Shown: positions 1-8,569 of the stretch, one piece after another
Numbering within the stretch: position 1 is the stretch's first letter
Layout of the letters: every line of letters starts with the position of its first letter
Origin: Microbacterium tenebrionis
Lineage (GTDB): Bacteria > Actinomycetota > Actinomycetes > Actinomycetales > Microbacteriaceae
DNA: 64,000 nt
NCBI RefSeq assembly: GCF_903645325.1
Contig: NZ_CAHJXQ010000004.1
Span: 124,001-188,000 of the forward strand
Direction: 5' to 3'
Notes under the pieces: generated by a model
What the model saw: only the letters and a program-made list of their open reading frames with translations
What the model was told of the DNA's origin: nothing
Databases searched by the model: none
Made by a program: the position numbers and the translations under genes

Positions 1-102
1 GCCCTGGACTCGCTGCTGTAGCATCCAGGGCGTCCCCAGGTCAGGCCGAGATAATGAATGCGGCTAGACTCGACCACTGATCGGCGGATTTCGTCCGTCG
101 AT

Positions 103-187
103 GGAGGGCTGTCCGAGCGGCCGATGGAGCTGGTCTTGAAAACCAGTGGGCAGAAATGTCTCGTGGGTTCGAATCCCACGCCCTCCG
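103..187 (+). tRNA. tRNA-Ser (anticodon TGA)
   Basis: Acceptor stem GGAGGGC (103-109) pairs with GCCCTCC (180-186), with discriminator G at 187. The anticodon loop gives TGA at 137-139. A long variable arm typical of class II serine tRNAs precedes the TΨC arm GTGGGTTCGAATCCCAC. CCA is not encoded. It reads UCN serine codons and lies 19 bp before the LCP gene. Confidence 0.95.
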
Positions 188-206
188 CAGATGTGAAAGG
201 CACCGA

Positions 207-1466
207 GTGAGCGCGAAGATCCGTCGCCGGAAGACCGTGGCGCGCCACGGTCAACTGCGGACCCCGGGTCCGATCGGTCAGCTCCTGAAGATCGTCGGAA
301 TCGCCATGGCGGTCGTACTCGTCAGCGGCATGAGCGTCGCCGCCTTCGTGGCGAGCGACCTGCTCAACACGGCCACCGCCGACGCCGTGGAGCTCGAGGG
401 GCAGAAGCCCGTACCGCCGGACCTCGGCGAGCTGAAGGGCGGCTTCAACCTGCTGCTCGTCGGCACGGACAACTGCGAGAGCGAGTATGCGCACCTGTTC
501 GGGGAACGGTGCACGGGCGCGGACTCCGAGGGCACGCTCAACGACGTCAACATCCTCATGCACGTCTCCGAGGAGCCGCGCCGTGTCACGGCGGTCAGCT
601 TCCCCCGCGACCTGATGCTCCCGATCCCGGAGTGCACGCGCGAGGACGGCAGTACGACGTATGCGATGAGCAAGCAGCCGCTCAACAGCGCGTACATGGA
701 TGCCGGGCTGAGCTGCGTCGCGAAGACGATCACCGAACTCACCGGGCAGGACATCCAGTTCGCGGCATCCGTCACGTTCGGCGGCGTCATCGAGATCACC
801 GACGCCATCGGCGGCGTGGATGTGTGCCTCGCGAACCCGATCAAGGACCGGTACACCCGTCTCGATCTGGATGCCGGCACCCACACGGTGCAGGGCCTGG
901 AGGCCCTGCAGTTCCTCCGCACGCGCCACGGTGTCGGCGACGGCAGCGACCTCGGCCGCATCGGCAACCAGCAGCAGTACATGTCGAGCCTCGCCCGCAA
1001 GCTCATCAGCGGCGAGGTGCTCGGCAACGTGCCGGTCATGCTGCGTCTGGCGCACACGGCGCTGAGCAACCTCGAGGCCAGCACGTCGCTGACGAACCCC
1101 ACGACGCTCGTTCAGATCGGTCTGGCTGTCAAGGACGTGCCGTTCGAGGACATCGTGTTCCTGCAGTACCCGACCTTCGAGGACCCGGCCGACGCGAACA
1201 AGGTCGTGCCCGACTACGAGAGCGCGACGACCATGTGGGACGCGATCGAGGCGAACAAGCAGCTGCAGGTCACGCACCAGAACACGGCGAACGACGGCGT
1301 CGTGATCGAGGACCAGCCGTCGACCGAGACGGGCGGCGAGACCACGGCTCCGACACCGACCGACACGGCCACACCGACGGACGACGGCGTGGAGGCGCTG
1401 CCGGACAACATCAAGGGCAACTCGGCCGCACAGCAGACCTGCTCGAACGGCAACGTCCGCCAGTAG
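207..1466 (+). CDS. LytR-CpsA-Psr (LCP) family cell-wall glycopolymer ligase
   Basis: LCP proteins are membrane-anchored phosphotransferases that attach teichoic acids, arabinogalactan or similar polymers to peptidoglycan outside the cell. A basic cytoplasmic N-terminus is followed by one transmembrane helix (about residues 30-55) and the LCP domain starting at GFNLLLVGTDN, with the conserved Arg-Asp in SFPRDLMLPIP and the FLRTRHGVGDGSDLGR region. The C-terminal tail is Thr/Pro rich and probably extracellular. The frame is open further upstream, into the tRNA. GTG 207 is chosen because GAAAGG lies 6-7 nt before it and the start falls just after the tRNA. Protein about 419 aa. The polymer transferred cannot be told from sequence. 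Confidence 0.88.
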   Translation: MSAKIRRRKTVARHGQLRTPGPIGQLLKIVGIAMAVVLVSGMSVAAFVASDLLNTATADAVELEGQKPVPPDLGELKGGFNLLLVGTDNCESEYAHLFGERCTGADSEGTLNDVNILMHVSEEPRRVTAVSFPRDLMLPIPECTREDGSTTYAMSKQPLNSAYMDAGLSCVAKTITELTGQDIQFAASVTFGGVIEITDAIGGVDVCLANPIKDRYTRLDLDAGTHTVQGLEALQFLRTRHGVGDGSDLGRIGNQQQYMSSLARKLISGEVLGNVPVMLRLAHTALSNLEASTSLTNPTTLVQIGLAVKDVPFEDIVFLQYPTFEDPADANKVVPDYESATTMWDAIEANKQLQVTHQNTANDGVVIEDQPSTETGGETTAPTPTDTATPTDDGVEALPDNIKGNSAAQQTCSNGNVRQ

Positions 1467-1537
1467 GCAGATCCGGATTCTGCGTCTGCACCGCGACCCG
1501 TTATGCTTGCTGAGTGCGTTCGACGCGTCGGGCGCCT

Positions 1538-1629
1538 GGAGACGTCGCATAGTCAGGCCTAGTGCACCACCCTGCTAAGGTGGAGTCCCCTCACGGGGAC
1601 CGAGGGTTCAAATCCCTCCGTCTCCGCCA
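1538..1629 (+). tRNA. tRNA-Ser (anticodon GCT)
   Basis: Acceptor stem GGAGACG (1538-1544) pairs with CGTCTCC (1619-1625), discriminator G 1626, and CCA is encoded at 1627-1629. Anticodon GCT lies at 1574-1576 in the loop CTGCTAA. There is a long variable arm. It reads AGC/AGU. A truncated IS3 element begins about 10 bp beyond its 3' end. I found no second copy of the tRNA 3' end in the window, so there is no evidence for an integrase-type island here. Confidence 0.95.
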
Positions 1630-1639
1630 AAACCCCTGG

Positions 1640-2191
1640 TCAGAGGGCTAAATCCCGAGTCCGCTCAGACACATGTAACGGGTGCTCCAGCTTCGAGAAC
1701 CAGTCCCGACACCCCGCGATCCGCCAGGTCCCACCCTGGGTGGTCTCGAACTCGCTGAAATCCAGCTGCCACACCTGGTTCGGCCCGGTCGGGGTTCTCG
1801 CGAACGCCGCCTTGCGGTCCTTCGCGAGCTGGCGGCGCTGCTTCTGGTACTCCGAGGGCAGGATCAGCCCGTCATCGCGCAGCAGCCGCAGCACGGTCGC
1901 CTGCGACACCCGGTGCCCGTCGTGCCGGGTCAGCGCCCAGATCTTCCGGTGACCCCACTCCGGCTTCGCCAGCGCATGCTTTGTCACCAGCGGCCGGGCG
2001 GCGTCCTTCGCCGGCTGCGGCCACGGACCCTTCGGCCTGGCGCCGACGCGAGCCTTCGCCTGCCAGCGGCGATACGACCGCTCGGGCATGCCGATCAGCT
2101 TCACGAACCTCGCGGTCGGCATGCCCGCATCCACGCGGATCACCTCGAGGTCCTCGAAGGGCCCAGCCGGCCCTCCGCGCTCTTCTTCCAC
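1640..2191 (-). pseudogene. IS3-family transposase OrfB, 3' truncated
   Basis: This is the catalytic subunit of an IS3-type transposase. The HTH-21-like part (KPEWGHRKIWALTRHDGHRVS) and the beginning of the rve/DDE domain are visible: first Asp in VWQLDFSEFE, followed by WRIAGCRDWFSK. The reading frame then ends at RTRDLAL. The remainder of the DDE domain, including the third acidic residue and the C-terminal third, is absent. The break lies about 10 bp from tRNA-Ser(GCT), so the element was cut off there. It cannot encode an active transposase. Confidence 0.85.
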
Positions 2192-2475
2192 ACCCGGATC
2201 TCGACCGCGGCCTCACCGAGAGCCTGGGTCAGCTCCGCGACCTCGTCCTCAAGCTGCTGCTCCCGGGTCGATGGGCCGGACTTGCCCGCGACCAGCGCGG
2301 TCTTCCCGCCCTCGAGGAAGTCCAGCTTCCACCGCCCGACCGACTGCTCGGACACCTTCTCACGCCTCGCAGCCTCCGCGATCGTGATCTCATCAGCGAG
2401 GACGCTCAGCACGGTCCTCGTCTTCTTCTCCACCGGAATCTGAGGTGGTCTTCCCCTGTCGGACTCTCCGTTCAT
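2140..2475 (-). CDS. IS3-family transposase OrfA (helix-turn-helix subunit)
   Basis: A 111-aa protein with an HTH of the IS3 OrfA type (IAEAARREKVSEQSVGRWKLDFLEGGK) followed by a leucine-zipper-like coiled coil (REQQLEDEVAELTQALGEAAVEIRVWKK). It overlaps the OrfB frame by about 50 bp, as expected for IS3 elements that make OrfAB by programmed frameshifting. The catalytic partner is truncated, so this OrfA is a remnant even though its own frame is intact. Confidence 0.8.
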   Translation of the reverse strand: MNGESDRGRPPQIPVEKKTRTVLSVLADEITIAEAARREKVSEQSVGRWKLDFLEGGKTALVAGKSGPSTREQQLEDEVAELTQALGEAAVEIRVWKKSAEGRLGPSRTSR

Positions 2476-2525
2476 TACTCAACTAGCAGCCCTGCCACAT
2501 AGTCTGACGCGCGACATCAGTACAC

Positions 2526-3791
2526 CTAGGCCCCGATCTGCAGCCCGAGGGGAAGCATCGTGGAGTCGGCCGGACGGGTAAGGTATTGGATGCCGCGGGG
2601 CGAGAGCACCTGCTCGATGCCCGAGATCATCCCGCCAATAAGTCCGGCCTCGTTTCCGAGCGAGCTATGCGTGATGGAGAGGTCGCGGGTTGCCAGCGGT
2701 TGAGCCTGCTGGTACACAACACTCCGGATCTGCGAGAGCACGTCTTCGGTGCACTCGGTGACATCTCCTCCAATCACGATCCGGGCCGGATTGCAGAAGT
2801 TCACGAGGTCGGCGATCGCTCGCCCGAGCGTCGCGGCGGTCTCCCGCACGACACTCACGGTCGTGGCGTCGCCAAGCACGAGCCGACTGATGAGATCCTT
2901 TGACACGATGGGAGTGGCGAGCGCCTCCGACACGCGATCTGCCATGGCACCGACTGATGCGATCGCCTCGAGGCATCCGCGGTTCCCGCAGCTGCAGAGT
3001 ACGTCGCTCATGTCTCGCATCTGTATGTGGCCGATGTCTGCGGCCGCCCCATCGGCCCCGTGTAACAGCAGACCGCTTTCACTGACGAATCCGGCGCCGA
3101 CTCCGGTGCTGATGTTGATCATTAGCAGGGGAAGGTGGGCGCCCCCGTCGGCGCGCGCCTCGCCCAGTGCCATCAGGTTGACATCGTTGTCGACGATGAC
3201 GTCGCAGACGAAGCGTTCCGCCATGTACTTGCAGACGCTGAAGCCGTCCCACCCCGGCATGAGCGGGGGGCGAACGGCAAAGCCGCGACGCGAATCGACC
3301 GGCCCGGGGAGTCCGACGGATATCGCCAAGGCATCGTCGGCGACGAGCGAGTTGGCGTGCAGCATCTCAACGAAGGCGTCGCAGATGGTGTCGAGCAGCA
3401 CCGTGGGGCCCACTTCGACGTGCACACCGATGTCGCGCCGCTCGACGACCACCTTGTCCAAGGTGGTCAGCGCCAGGCGGGTGACCTCGATCGACACATC
3501 GGCCACCAGCACGACCCCCTTGGCTGCACTGATATTGAAAACTTGGGCGGGTCGGCCCCGGAGATTACCCCCGCCAAGACCGCCGACTTCAATGAGGCCA
3601 TTCTCGAGCAAGACGGCGAGGTGCCCATCGATCGTCGACCGCGCGAGCCCCGTCACTCTTACGATCTCCCGTCGGCTTACCAGTCCGCCGTCTGCGATCA
3701 TCCGAGCGATGACGCTGCGGGCGGCATGTGCATCGGGTGCGAGGTTGCGGTCCGGCTTTAGAAGCTGAACTTCTGTCCATAGTGTCCCCAT
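2526..3791 (-). CDS. ROK-family transcriptional regulator (NagC/XylR type)
   Basis: A 421-aa repressor with an N-terminal winged HTH (VSRREIVRVTGLARSTIDGHLAVLLENGLIE, about residues 38-68) and a ROK sugar-kinase-like domain. The ROK zinc motif is intact: GHIQM followed by CSCGNRGCLEAIASVG, as are INISTGVGAGFV and VGLPGPVDSR. Such proteins bind a sugar or sugar phosphate and release DNA. It is transcribed divergently from the sugar ABC operon at 3938, with a perfect inverted repeat in the shared 146-bp gap, so it most likely controls that operon. The effector is unknown. Confidence 0.88.
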   Translation of the reverse strand: MGTLWTEVQLLKPDRNLAPDAHAARSVIARMIADGGLVSRREIVRVTGLARSTIDGHLAVLLENGLIEVGGLGGGNLRGRPAQVFNISAAKGVVLVADVSIEVTRLALTTLDKVVVERRDIGVHVEVGPTVLLDTICDAFVEMLHANSLVADDALAISVGLPGPVDSRRGFAVRPPLMPGWDGFSVCKYMAERFVCDVIVDNDVNLMALGEARADGGAHLPLLMINISTGVGAGFVSESGLLLHGADGAAADIGHIQMRDMSDVLCSCGNRGCLEAIASVGAMADRVSEALATPIVSKDLISRLVLGDATTVSVVRETAATLGRAIADLVNFCNPARIVIGGDVTECTEDVLSQIRSVVYQQAQPLATRDLSITHSSLGNEAGLIGGMISGIEQVLSPRGIQYLTRPADSTMLPLGLQIGA

Positions 3792-3817
3792 TGGCGTAGC
3801 TTCAACCCTTCACTAGC

Positions 3818-3849
3818 CCCGAATTATGCCGAAAAGAAAATAATTCGGG
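3818..3849. promoter_or_regulatory. Candidate ROK operator: perfect 9-bp inverted repeat
   Basis: CCCGAATTA (3818-3826) and TAATTCGGG (3841-3849) form a perfect inverted repeat around a 14-bp A-rich spacer, in the gap between the divergent ROK and ABC genes. The A/T richness stands out in this high-GC context and fits a NagC/Mlc-type site. A T-run follows on the + strand, so an intrinsic-terminator reading is possible, but no + strand gene lies upstream that would need one. Confidence 0.5.
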
Positions 3850-3937
3850 CGCTTTTTTCTGTTTGCGACTCTATCTACAGTAGAAGCAGTCAGCAATAAG
3901 ACAGTCACGGACGACTGCCGAACGAAAGAGGTCGACG

Positions 3938-5419
3938 ATGACGCTCCGACTTGAGGTGAAAGGGCTCTCAAAGCACTTCCTCGGAGTCCAGGCATTGGAC
4001 GACGTGAGCTTCGGTATCGAGCCCGGACAGGTAGTCGCTCTGATCGGTGAGAACGGAGCCGGGAAGTCCACGCTGATCCGAATACTTTCAGGTGCCCATG
4101 CTCCGGACGCCGGCGAGATCTTCGTCAACGGACGTCGCGCGACGATCAGCGGTCCCGCAGCCGCGGAAAACCTCGGCATTGCGACTGTCTACCAGGAGCT
4201 CAGCCTCTTCCCTGACCTCTCGGTCGCCGAGAACCTTCTCTTCGGGGCGTACCCCGGAAAGGGAATCATCAACTGGCGGGCGGCCAACAAGGAAGCTGCC
4301 GCGTTCCTGAGCGATCTCGGACTGGCCGTCGACGTCACCATGAAGGTGCGTCAGCTCGGCATCGCGGAGAAGCAGATGCTCGAGATCGCGAAGGCGCTGC
4401 ACAGGCGGGCGCAGATCGTGATCCTCGACGAGCCCACGGCGGTTCTCGGCGGAGAGGACGTCGACCATCTTCTCGCGCTCGTCCACGGCCTCAAGGAGCG
4501 CGGGGTCAGCGTAATCTTCGTCTCGCACCGCCTTGAAGAGGTCTTCGGGCTCGCGGATCGCTACGTCGTGCTGAAGGACGGCAAGCTGACCGGAGCCGGA
4601 AAGATCTCCGAGACCGACCATGACGACCTCGTCTCGAAGATGGTCGGCCGGGACTTCACCCGGGCGCCTCGCGCGGTCAACCAGTCCTTCGGGGACGTGG
4701 CGCTGGAGGTGAAGAACCTCTCGCGCGCGGGCGTGCTGGATGATATCTCGTTCTCCGTCCGTTCGGGGGAGGTGCTGGGCATCGCGGGCCTGCGCGGCGC
4801 GGGACGCACCGAACTCGCGCGCGTTATCTACGGCGCGGATGCCATCACGAGCGGCACGGTCGCCGTTGCCGGCACCAAGACCACGATCAACAGTCCACTG
4901 CGGGCGATCCGTGCCGGAATCGGGCTGGTCCCGGAGGAACGGAAGAGCCAGGGCCTGTTCATCGCACTCTCCACAGCCGCCAACATCCCGATCGTGCGGA
5001 TGCTCAAGCGCGGAGCCGTGCGGTCTCAGCCCGCGGCCGATCGCCGCACCGCGGCCGAGTACGTCACGAAGCTGCGCATCAAGGCCGGCGACGTCGGCGC
5101 GCCCGTCGGCACCCTGTCCGGGGGCAATCAGCAGAAGGTCGTGCTTGCGAAGTGGCTGGAGGCGGGGGCCGACGTGCTCATCCTCGATGAGCCGACACGC
5201 GGCATCGACATCGGTGCGAAGCAGGAGATCTACGAGCTCATCCAGACGCTCTGCGCGCAGGGTCGTGCGGTGATCGTCATCTCCTCGGAGCTGCCCGAGG
5301 TGCTTGCGCTGAGTCACCGGATCCTCGTGATGTATCACGGCGGGATCGCGGCCGAGCTCGACGGCGCGACCGCAACCGAAGAAGAGATCATGTTCCACGC
5401 AGTGGGAGGAAACCGATGA
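3938..5419 (+). CDS. Sugar ABC transporter ATP-binding protein (RbsA/XylG type, CUT2)
   Basis: The tandem-nucleotide-binding-domain ATPase of a ribose/xylose-class importer, 493 aa as usual for the family. The first NBD has Walker A GENGAGKST, a signature region LGIAEKQMLEIAKAL and Walker B VILDEPTAVLGG. The second NBD has the degenerate Walker A GLRGAGRTE, signature LSGGNQQKV and Walker B LILDEPTRGIDIG. ATG 3938 has AAAGAGG upstream. It overlaps the permease by ATGA. It energises uptake of a monosaccharide or glycoside delivered by the lipoprotein at 6556. The repressor is probably the divergent ROK protein. Confidence 0.93.
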   Translation: MTLRLEVKGLSKHFLGVQALDDVSFGIEPGQVVALIGENGAGKSTLIRILSGAHAPDAGEIFVNGRRATISGPAAAENLGIATVYQELSLFPDLSVAENLLFGAYPGKGIINWRAANKEAAAFLSDLGLAVDVTMKVRQLGIAEKQMLEIAKALHRRAQIVILDEPTAVLGGEDVDHLLALVHGLKERGVSVIFVSHRLEEVFGLADRYVVLKDGKLTGAGKISETDHDDLVSKMVGRDFTRAPRAVNQSFGDVALEVKNLSRAGVLDDISFSVRSGEVLGIAGLRGAGRTELARVIYGADAITSGTVAVAGTKTTINSPLRAIRAGIGLVPEERKSQGLFIALSTAANIPIVRMLKRGAVRSQPAADRRTAAEYVTKLRIKAGDVGAPVGTLSGGNQQKVVLAKWLEAGADVLILDEPTRGIDIGAKQEIYELIQTLCAQGRAVIVISSELPEVLALSHRILVMYHGGIAAELDGATATEEEIMFHAVGGNR

Positions 5420-6486
5420 ACACGTCTACCGCAGGCAACGGCGCCCTGAATACTTTGTCGATGAAGGTACGCGCAAACTGGCTCCCCATCGTGATCTTCA
5501 TCGGGATCGTCGTGCTCGTCGCGATCTTCGTCCCGGCCTTCTTCCAGCCCAGCAACCTCCTGAACGTCGGCCGTCAGTCGGCCATCGTCGGGGTGATCGC
5601 GATCGGGATGACGTTCGTCATCCTGACCGGCGGGATCGACCTGAGCGTCGGATCGATCCTGGCGCTCTCGGGTGTCACGACCGCCATGCTGATCAACAAC
5701 GGAATGGTCGTCCCCCTCGCCATGATCATCGCGTTGCTGGTCGGCCTCGGCGTCGGCATCCTGAACGGGATCGGCGTCGCGGTTCTGGGCATCCAACCCT
5801 TCATCATGACGTTGGCGACGATGGTCGCCATCCAGGGATTGTCGCTGCGGCTGACCAACGGCGGACCCCAGCAGTTCAGCAATGCGGCCGAGATCTTCCG
5901 GGTGATCGGCAGCGGAAACGTGCTCGGCATCCCTGGGCCCTTCCTTGTGTTCGTCATCGTCGCGATCGTCGGCATCCTGGTGCTCCGCTATCTCTCCTTC
6001 GGGCGCTACATCTACGCGATCGGCGGAAGCCTCGAGGCCGCACGCCTCTCGGGCGTACGCACCAAGCGCACGCTGGTCATGGCGTACGCGATCAGCGGCC
6101 TCTGCGCGGGGCTGGCCGGAGTGATGACGGCGTCACGACTCGGCGTCGGCGACCCCACCGCAGGCAGCCTTGCGAACCTCGACGCCATCACCGCGGTCGT
6201 CATCGGCGGGACGAGCCTGATGGGCGGCTCCGGCGGCGCTGTCGGGACGGTGTTCGGCGCTCTCCTGCTCGCGGTGCTTTCGAACGTCATGAACCTGATC
6301 GGCATCTCGCCCTTCGACCAGCAGATCGTCAAGGGCGTCGTCATCGTCATCGCCGTGCTGGTCGCGGTGCAGGCGACGAGGCGACGAATGAGCGAGAGGA
6401 AGGAGTCCGCGCCGAAATCGGGAGCGAAGCCGACCTCGCCCCAGTCCGGTTCAGACGACACGCGCGGCGCCATGGCAGGCACGTAG
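5416..6486 (+). CDS. Sugar ABC transporter permease (RbsC family)
   Basis: A 356-aa polytopic membrane protein of the CUT2 permease family (BPD_transp_2), with about 8-10 hydrophobic helices and the family motifs GIDLSVGSILALSGV and GGTSLMGGSGG. It forms the membrane channel with the ATPase at 3938, to which it is translationally coupled. The last roughly 30 residues are a charged cytoplasmic tail. Confidence 0.92.
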   Translation: MNTSTAGNGALNTLSMKVRANWLPIVIFIGIVVLVAIFVPAFFQPSNLLNVGRQSAIVGVIAIGMTFVILTGGIDLSVGSILALSGVTTAMLINNGMVVPLAMIIALLVGLGVGILNGIGVAVLGIQPFIMTLATMVAIQGLSLRLTNGGPQQFSNAAEIFRVIGSGNVLGIPGPFLVFVIVAIVGILVLRYLSFGRYIYAIGGSLEAARLSGVRTKRTLVMAYAISGLCAGLAGVMTASRLGVGDPTAGSLANLDAITAVVIGGTSLMGGSGGAVGTVFGALLLAVLSNVMNLIGISPFDQQIVKGVVIVIAVLVAVQATRRRMSERKESAPKSGAKPTSPQSGSDDTRGAMAGT

Positions 6487-6555
6487 CGAAGCACTTCCCC
6501 GAGCCCCGGGCTCACGAGAAGATCCCCCACCACCGCCAAGAAGAAAGGTGCAACG

Positions 6556-7620
6556 ATGCACGCCCTGAGAAACAACAGAGGAAGTCGGCTCGTCCTAGCG
6601 GCGGCCATCGGTTCCATCGCCCTGATGACCGCGGGTTGCACGTCGAGCGGGTCTGCAGAATCCACATCGGAGAACGAGGCGGTCGGTGACGAACTCGCTC
6701 CGAGCATCTATTGCGGCGAGGAGTGCCAGGAGCAGCTCGCGCTCGAGGCGGACCCCGCGTCGATCGACTGCTCGGTCGGCGTCTCGTGGAGCAGCGCCTC
6801 CTTCCCGTACGGCGCGAAGTCGACGCAGCAGATCCCCGAGTTCGCGGAAGCGTTCTTCCCGGGCATGGACGTCACCGTGAGCGACGGCCAGGGGGATTCC
6901 ACGGTCCAGTCCGGTCAGGTCGACGACATGATCGCGCAGGGCATCGATGTGCTAATCATCTCCCCGCAGGACGCAGCGGCACTGGCCGGGGCCGTTGACC
7001 GAGCGACCGCCGCCGGCATCCAGGTGATCGCGGCCGATCGCGCCGTCGACACCGAGATATCGACCTACATCGGGTCCGACAACGTCGAGGCCGGAATCGT
7101 GAGCGGCGAGGCCATCGTCGCCGACTTCCCCGACGGCGCTAGCGTCGTCGAACTCGCGGGCAGCCTGGGCGCATCGCCGACGATCGATCGCGGTGACGGA
7201 TTCCGCCAGGCCCTCGAGGGCTCGAACGTCGAGATCATCGCCACCCAGACGGCGAACTACGATCGCGCCGAAGGTCTGCAGGTGATGGAGGACTTCCTCC
7301 AGCGATACGGCTCCGGCGAGATCGACGCCGTCTTCACGCACAACGACCAGATGTCCTTCGGCGCCATCCAGGCCATCAAGGAGGCCGGTCGCGAGGGCGA
7401 GATCAAGGTCTACGGGATCGACGGAGAGTCGGGCGCCCTCGACCTCGTTCAGGCGGGGGAGTACGCGGCGACAGTCGGATACCCGCTCGTCGTGAAGGAG
7501 TCGGTCATCGCCGCCGCGAAGCTGTGCGCCGGCGAGCCCATCGACGAGCGCATCGTGCTCGATTCGACCCTCATCAACGCCGACAACGTCGAAGAGTACA
7601 CGGGGCGCGCTCCCCAGTGA
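6556..7620 (+). CDS. Sugar ABC transporter substrate-binding lipoprotein (RbsB-like)
   Basis: The extracytoplasmic binding component, 354 aa. The signal sequence ends in a lipobox-like MTAGC (Cys about residue 28), so the mature protein is lipid-anchored. The periplasmic-binding-protein 1-like fold is indicated by DDMIAQGIDVLIISPQDAAAL, VIAADRAV and FTHNDQMSFGAIQAIKEAG, typical of ribose/galactose binders. RBS AAAGG lies 10 nt before ATG. A 9-bp GC stem-loop follows the stop, before the isomerase gene, which may keep this component in excess over downstream genes. The ligand is not predictable. Confidence 0.92.
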   Translation: MHALRNNRGSRLVLAAAIGSIALMTAGCTSSGSAESTSENEAVGDELAPSIYCGEECQEQLALEADPASIDCSVGVSWSSASFPYGAKSTQQIPEFAEAFFPGMDVTVSDGQGDSTVQSGQVDDMIAQGIDVLIISPQDAAALAGAVDRATAAGIQVIAADRAVDTEISTYIGSDNVEAGIVSGEAIVADFPDGASVVELAGSLGASPTIDRGDGFRQALEGSNVEIIATQTANYDRAEGLQVMEDFLQRYGSGEIDAVFTHNDQMSFGAIQAIKEAGREGEIKVYGIDGESGALDLVQAGEYAATVGYPLVVKESVIAAAKLCAGEPIDERIVLDSTLINADNVEEYTGRAPQ

Positions 7621-7627
7621 TCGCGCC

Positions 7628-7659
7628 GGGGCCGGATGCGTCGGTGAGCGTCCGGCCCC
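7628..7659 (+). promoter_or_regulatory. Intra-operon stem-loop after the binding-protein gene
   Basis: GGGGCCGGA (7628-7636) pairs with TCCGGCCCC (7651-7659) around a 14-nt loop. There is no T-tract, so this is more likely an mRNA-stabilising or attenuating hairpin than a full terminator. It sits 8 bp after the binding-protein stop and 28 bp before the isomerase start. Confidence 0.55.
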
Positions 7660-7687
7660 CACACTTCTCCCTGAAAGGACACACGCA

Positions 7688-8548
7688 ATGAAGATCTCCT
7701 ACAACACCTGGGCCTACTCCAGCTTCTTCGTCTGGGTTCCGGCCTACACCCTCGACGAGACGATCAAGCGCATCGCGGGACTCGGCTACGACGGAATCGA
7801 GATCGGCGCCGCTGCGCCGCACGCCTATCCTCCGCACCTCGGCGCAGACCGGCGCAAGCAGGTGCGGGAACTCCTCGACGAGCACGGCCTCCAGCTCTCC
7901 AGCATGCTGCCCGCTCCGTCCGGGGGGCCCGGGAACAACCCCGCCTCGCCGTACATCGAAGAGCGCCGCGCGACGGTGGAACACTATAAGGAGCTCGCCG
8001 AGATTACCGCGCAGTGGGGCGGCAAGACCCTCATCTACCTGCCCGGCTGGATCATCTTCGGCACCACGCGTCGTCAGGCCTGGAAATGGAGCCGCGAGGT
8101 TCTCACCGAGGTCGCCGACGCGATCGCGCACACCGGGGTGACGCTCGTGATCGAGCCGACCTCGCACGATACCAACCTGTGCATGAGCGCCGACGACGCG
8201 ATTGAGCTGATGGAAGACGTCGACCGCCCCAACGTGAAGCTCATGTTCGACACTTTCCACATCATGTACAACAAGGAGGTCTTGAGCGACTACGCCTACA
8301 AGATGGGCGAGAACCTCAAGCACATCCACATCTCCGACAACGACCGGCTTCCCCCCGGGTCTGGTGTGGGCGACTTCCCGTCCCTGATCGACGCACTGAT
8401 CGATGTGAAGTTCGACGGGTTCCTGACGATGGAGACCGGATTCCACCGCCGTGGCATCGAGCCCGACGAAGACGCGCGCACCTCCATCGAGTACTTGCGT
8501 CCGCTCGTCGAGCAGAAGCTGGCAGCCCGCGCGAACCTAAGCGCGTAG
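7688..8548 (+). CDS. Sugar phosphate isomerase/epimerase family TIM-barrel protein
   Basis: A 286-aa AP-endonuclease-2/xylose-isomerase-like barrel. The four metal ligands of the D-tagatose-3-epimerase group are visible: Glu156 (VIEPTS), Asp188 (MFDTFH), His214 (KHIHISDN) and Glu249 (METGF). RBS AAAGG precedes ATG 7688. Relatives epimerise ketoses or, in glycoside catabolism, act on 3-keto-glycosides, including C-glycoside cleavage. Its place before a GMC oxidoreductase and a Gfo/Idh protein favours a 3-keto-sugar role, but the substrate is inferred only from context. Confidence 0.85.
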   Translation: MKISYNTWAYSSFFVWVPAYTLDETIKRIAGLGYDGIEIGAAAPHAYPPHLGADRRKQVRELLDEHGLQLSSMLPAPSGGPGNNPASPYIEERRATVEHYKELAEITAQWGGKTLIYLPGWIIFGTTRRQAWKWSREVLTEVADAIAHTGVTLVIEPTSHDTNLCMSADDAIELMEDVDRPNVKLMFDTFHIMYNKEVLSDYAYKMGENLKHIHISDNDRLPPGSGVGDFPSLIDALIDVKFDGFLTMETGFHRRGIEPDEDARTSIEYLRPLVEQKLAARANLSA

Positions 8549-8569
8549 TCCGGACGACGAAAGGCAGTT

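Noticed and set aside
278..1102. Long antisense frame opposite the LCP gene
   Set aside because: No RBS or domain. High-GC coding sequence routinely leaves open antisense frames, and the sense frame has clear LCP motifs.
4088..5398. 436-aa antisense frame opposite the ABC ATPase
   Set aside because: Asp/Arg/Gly-rich composition typical of a shadow frame; the sense strand carries complete Walker motifs.
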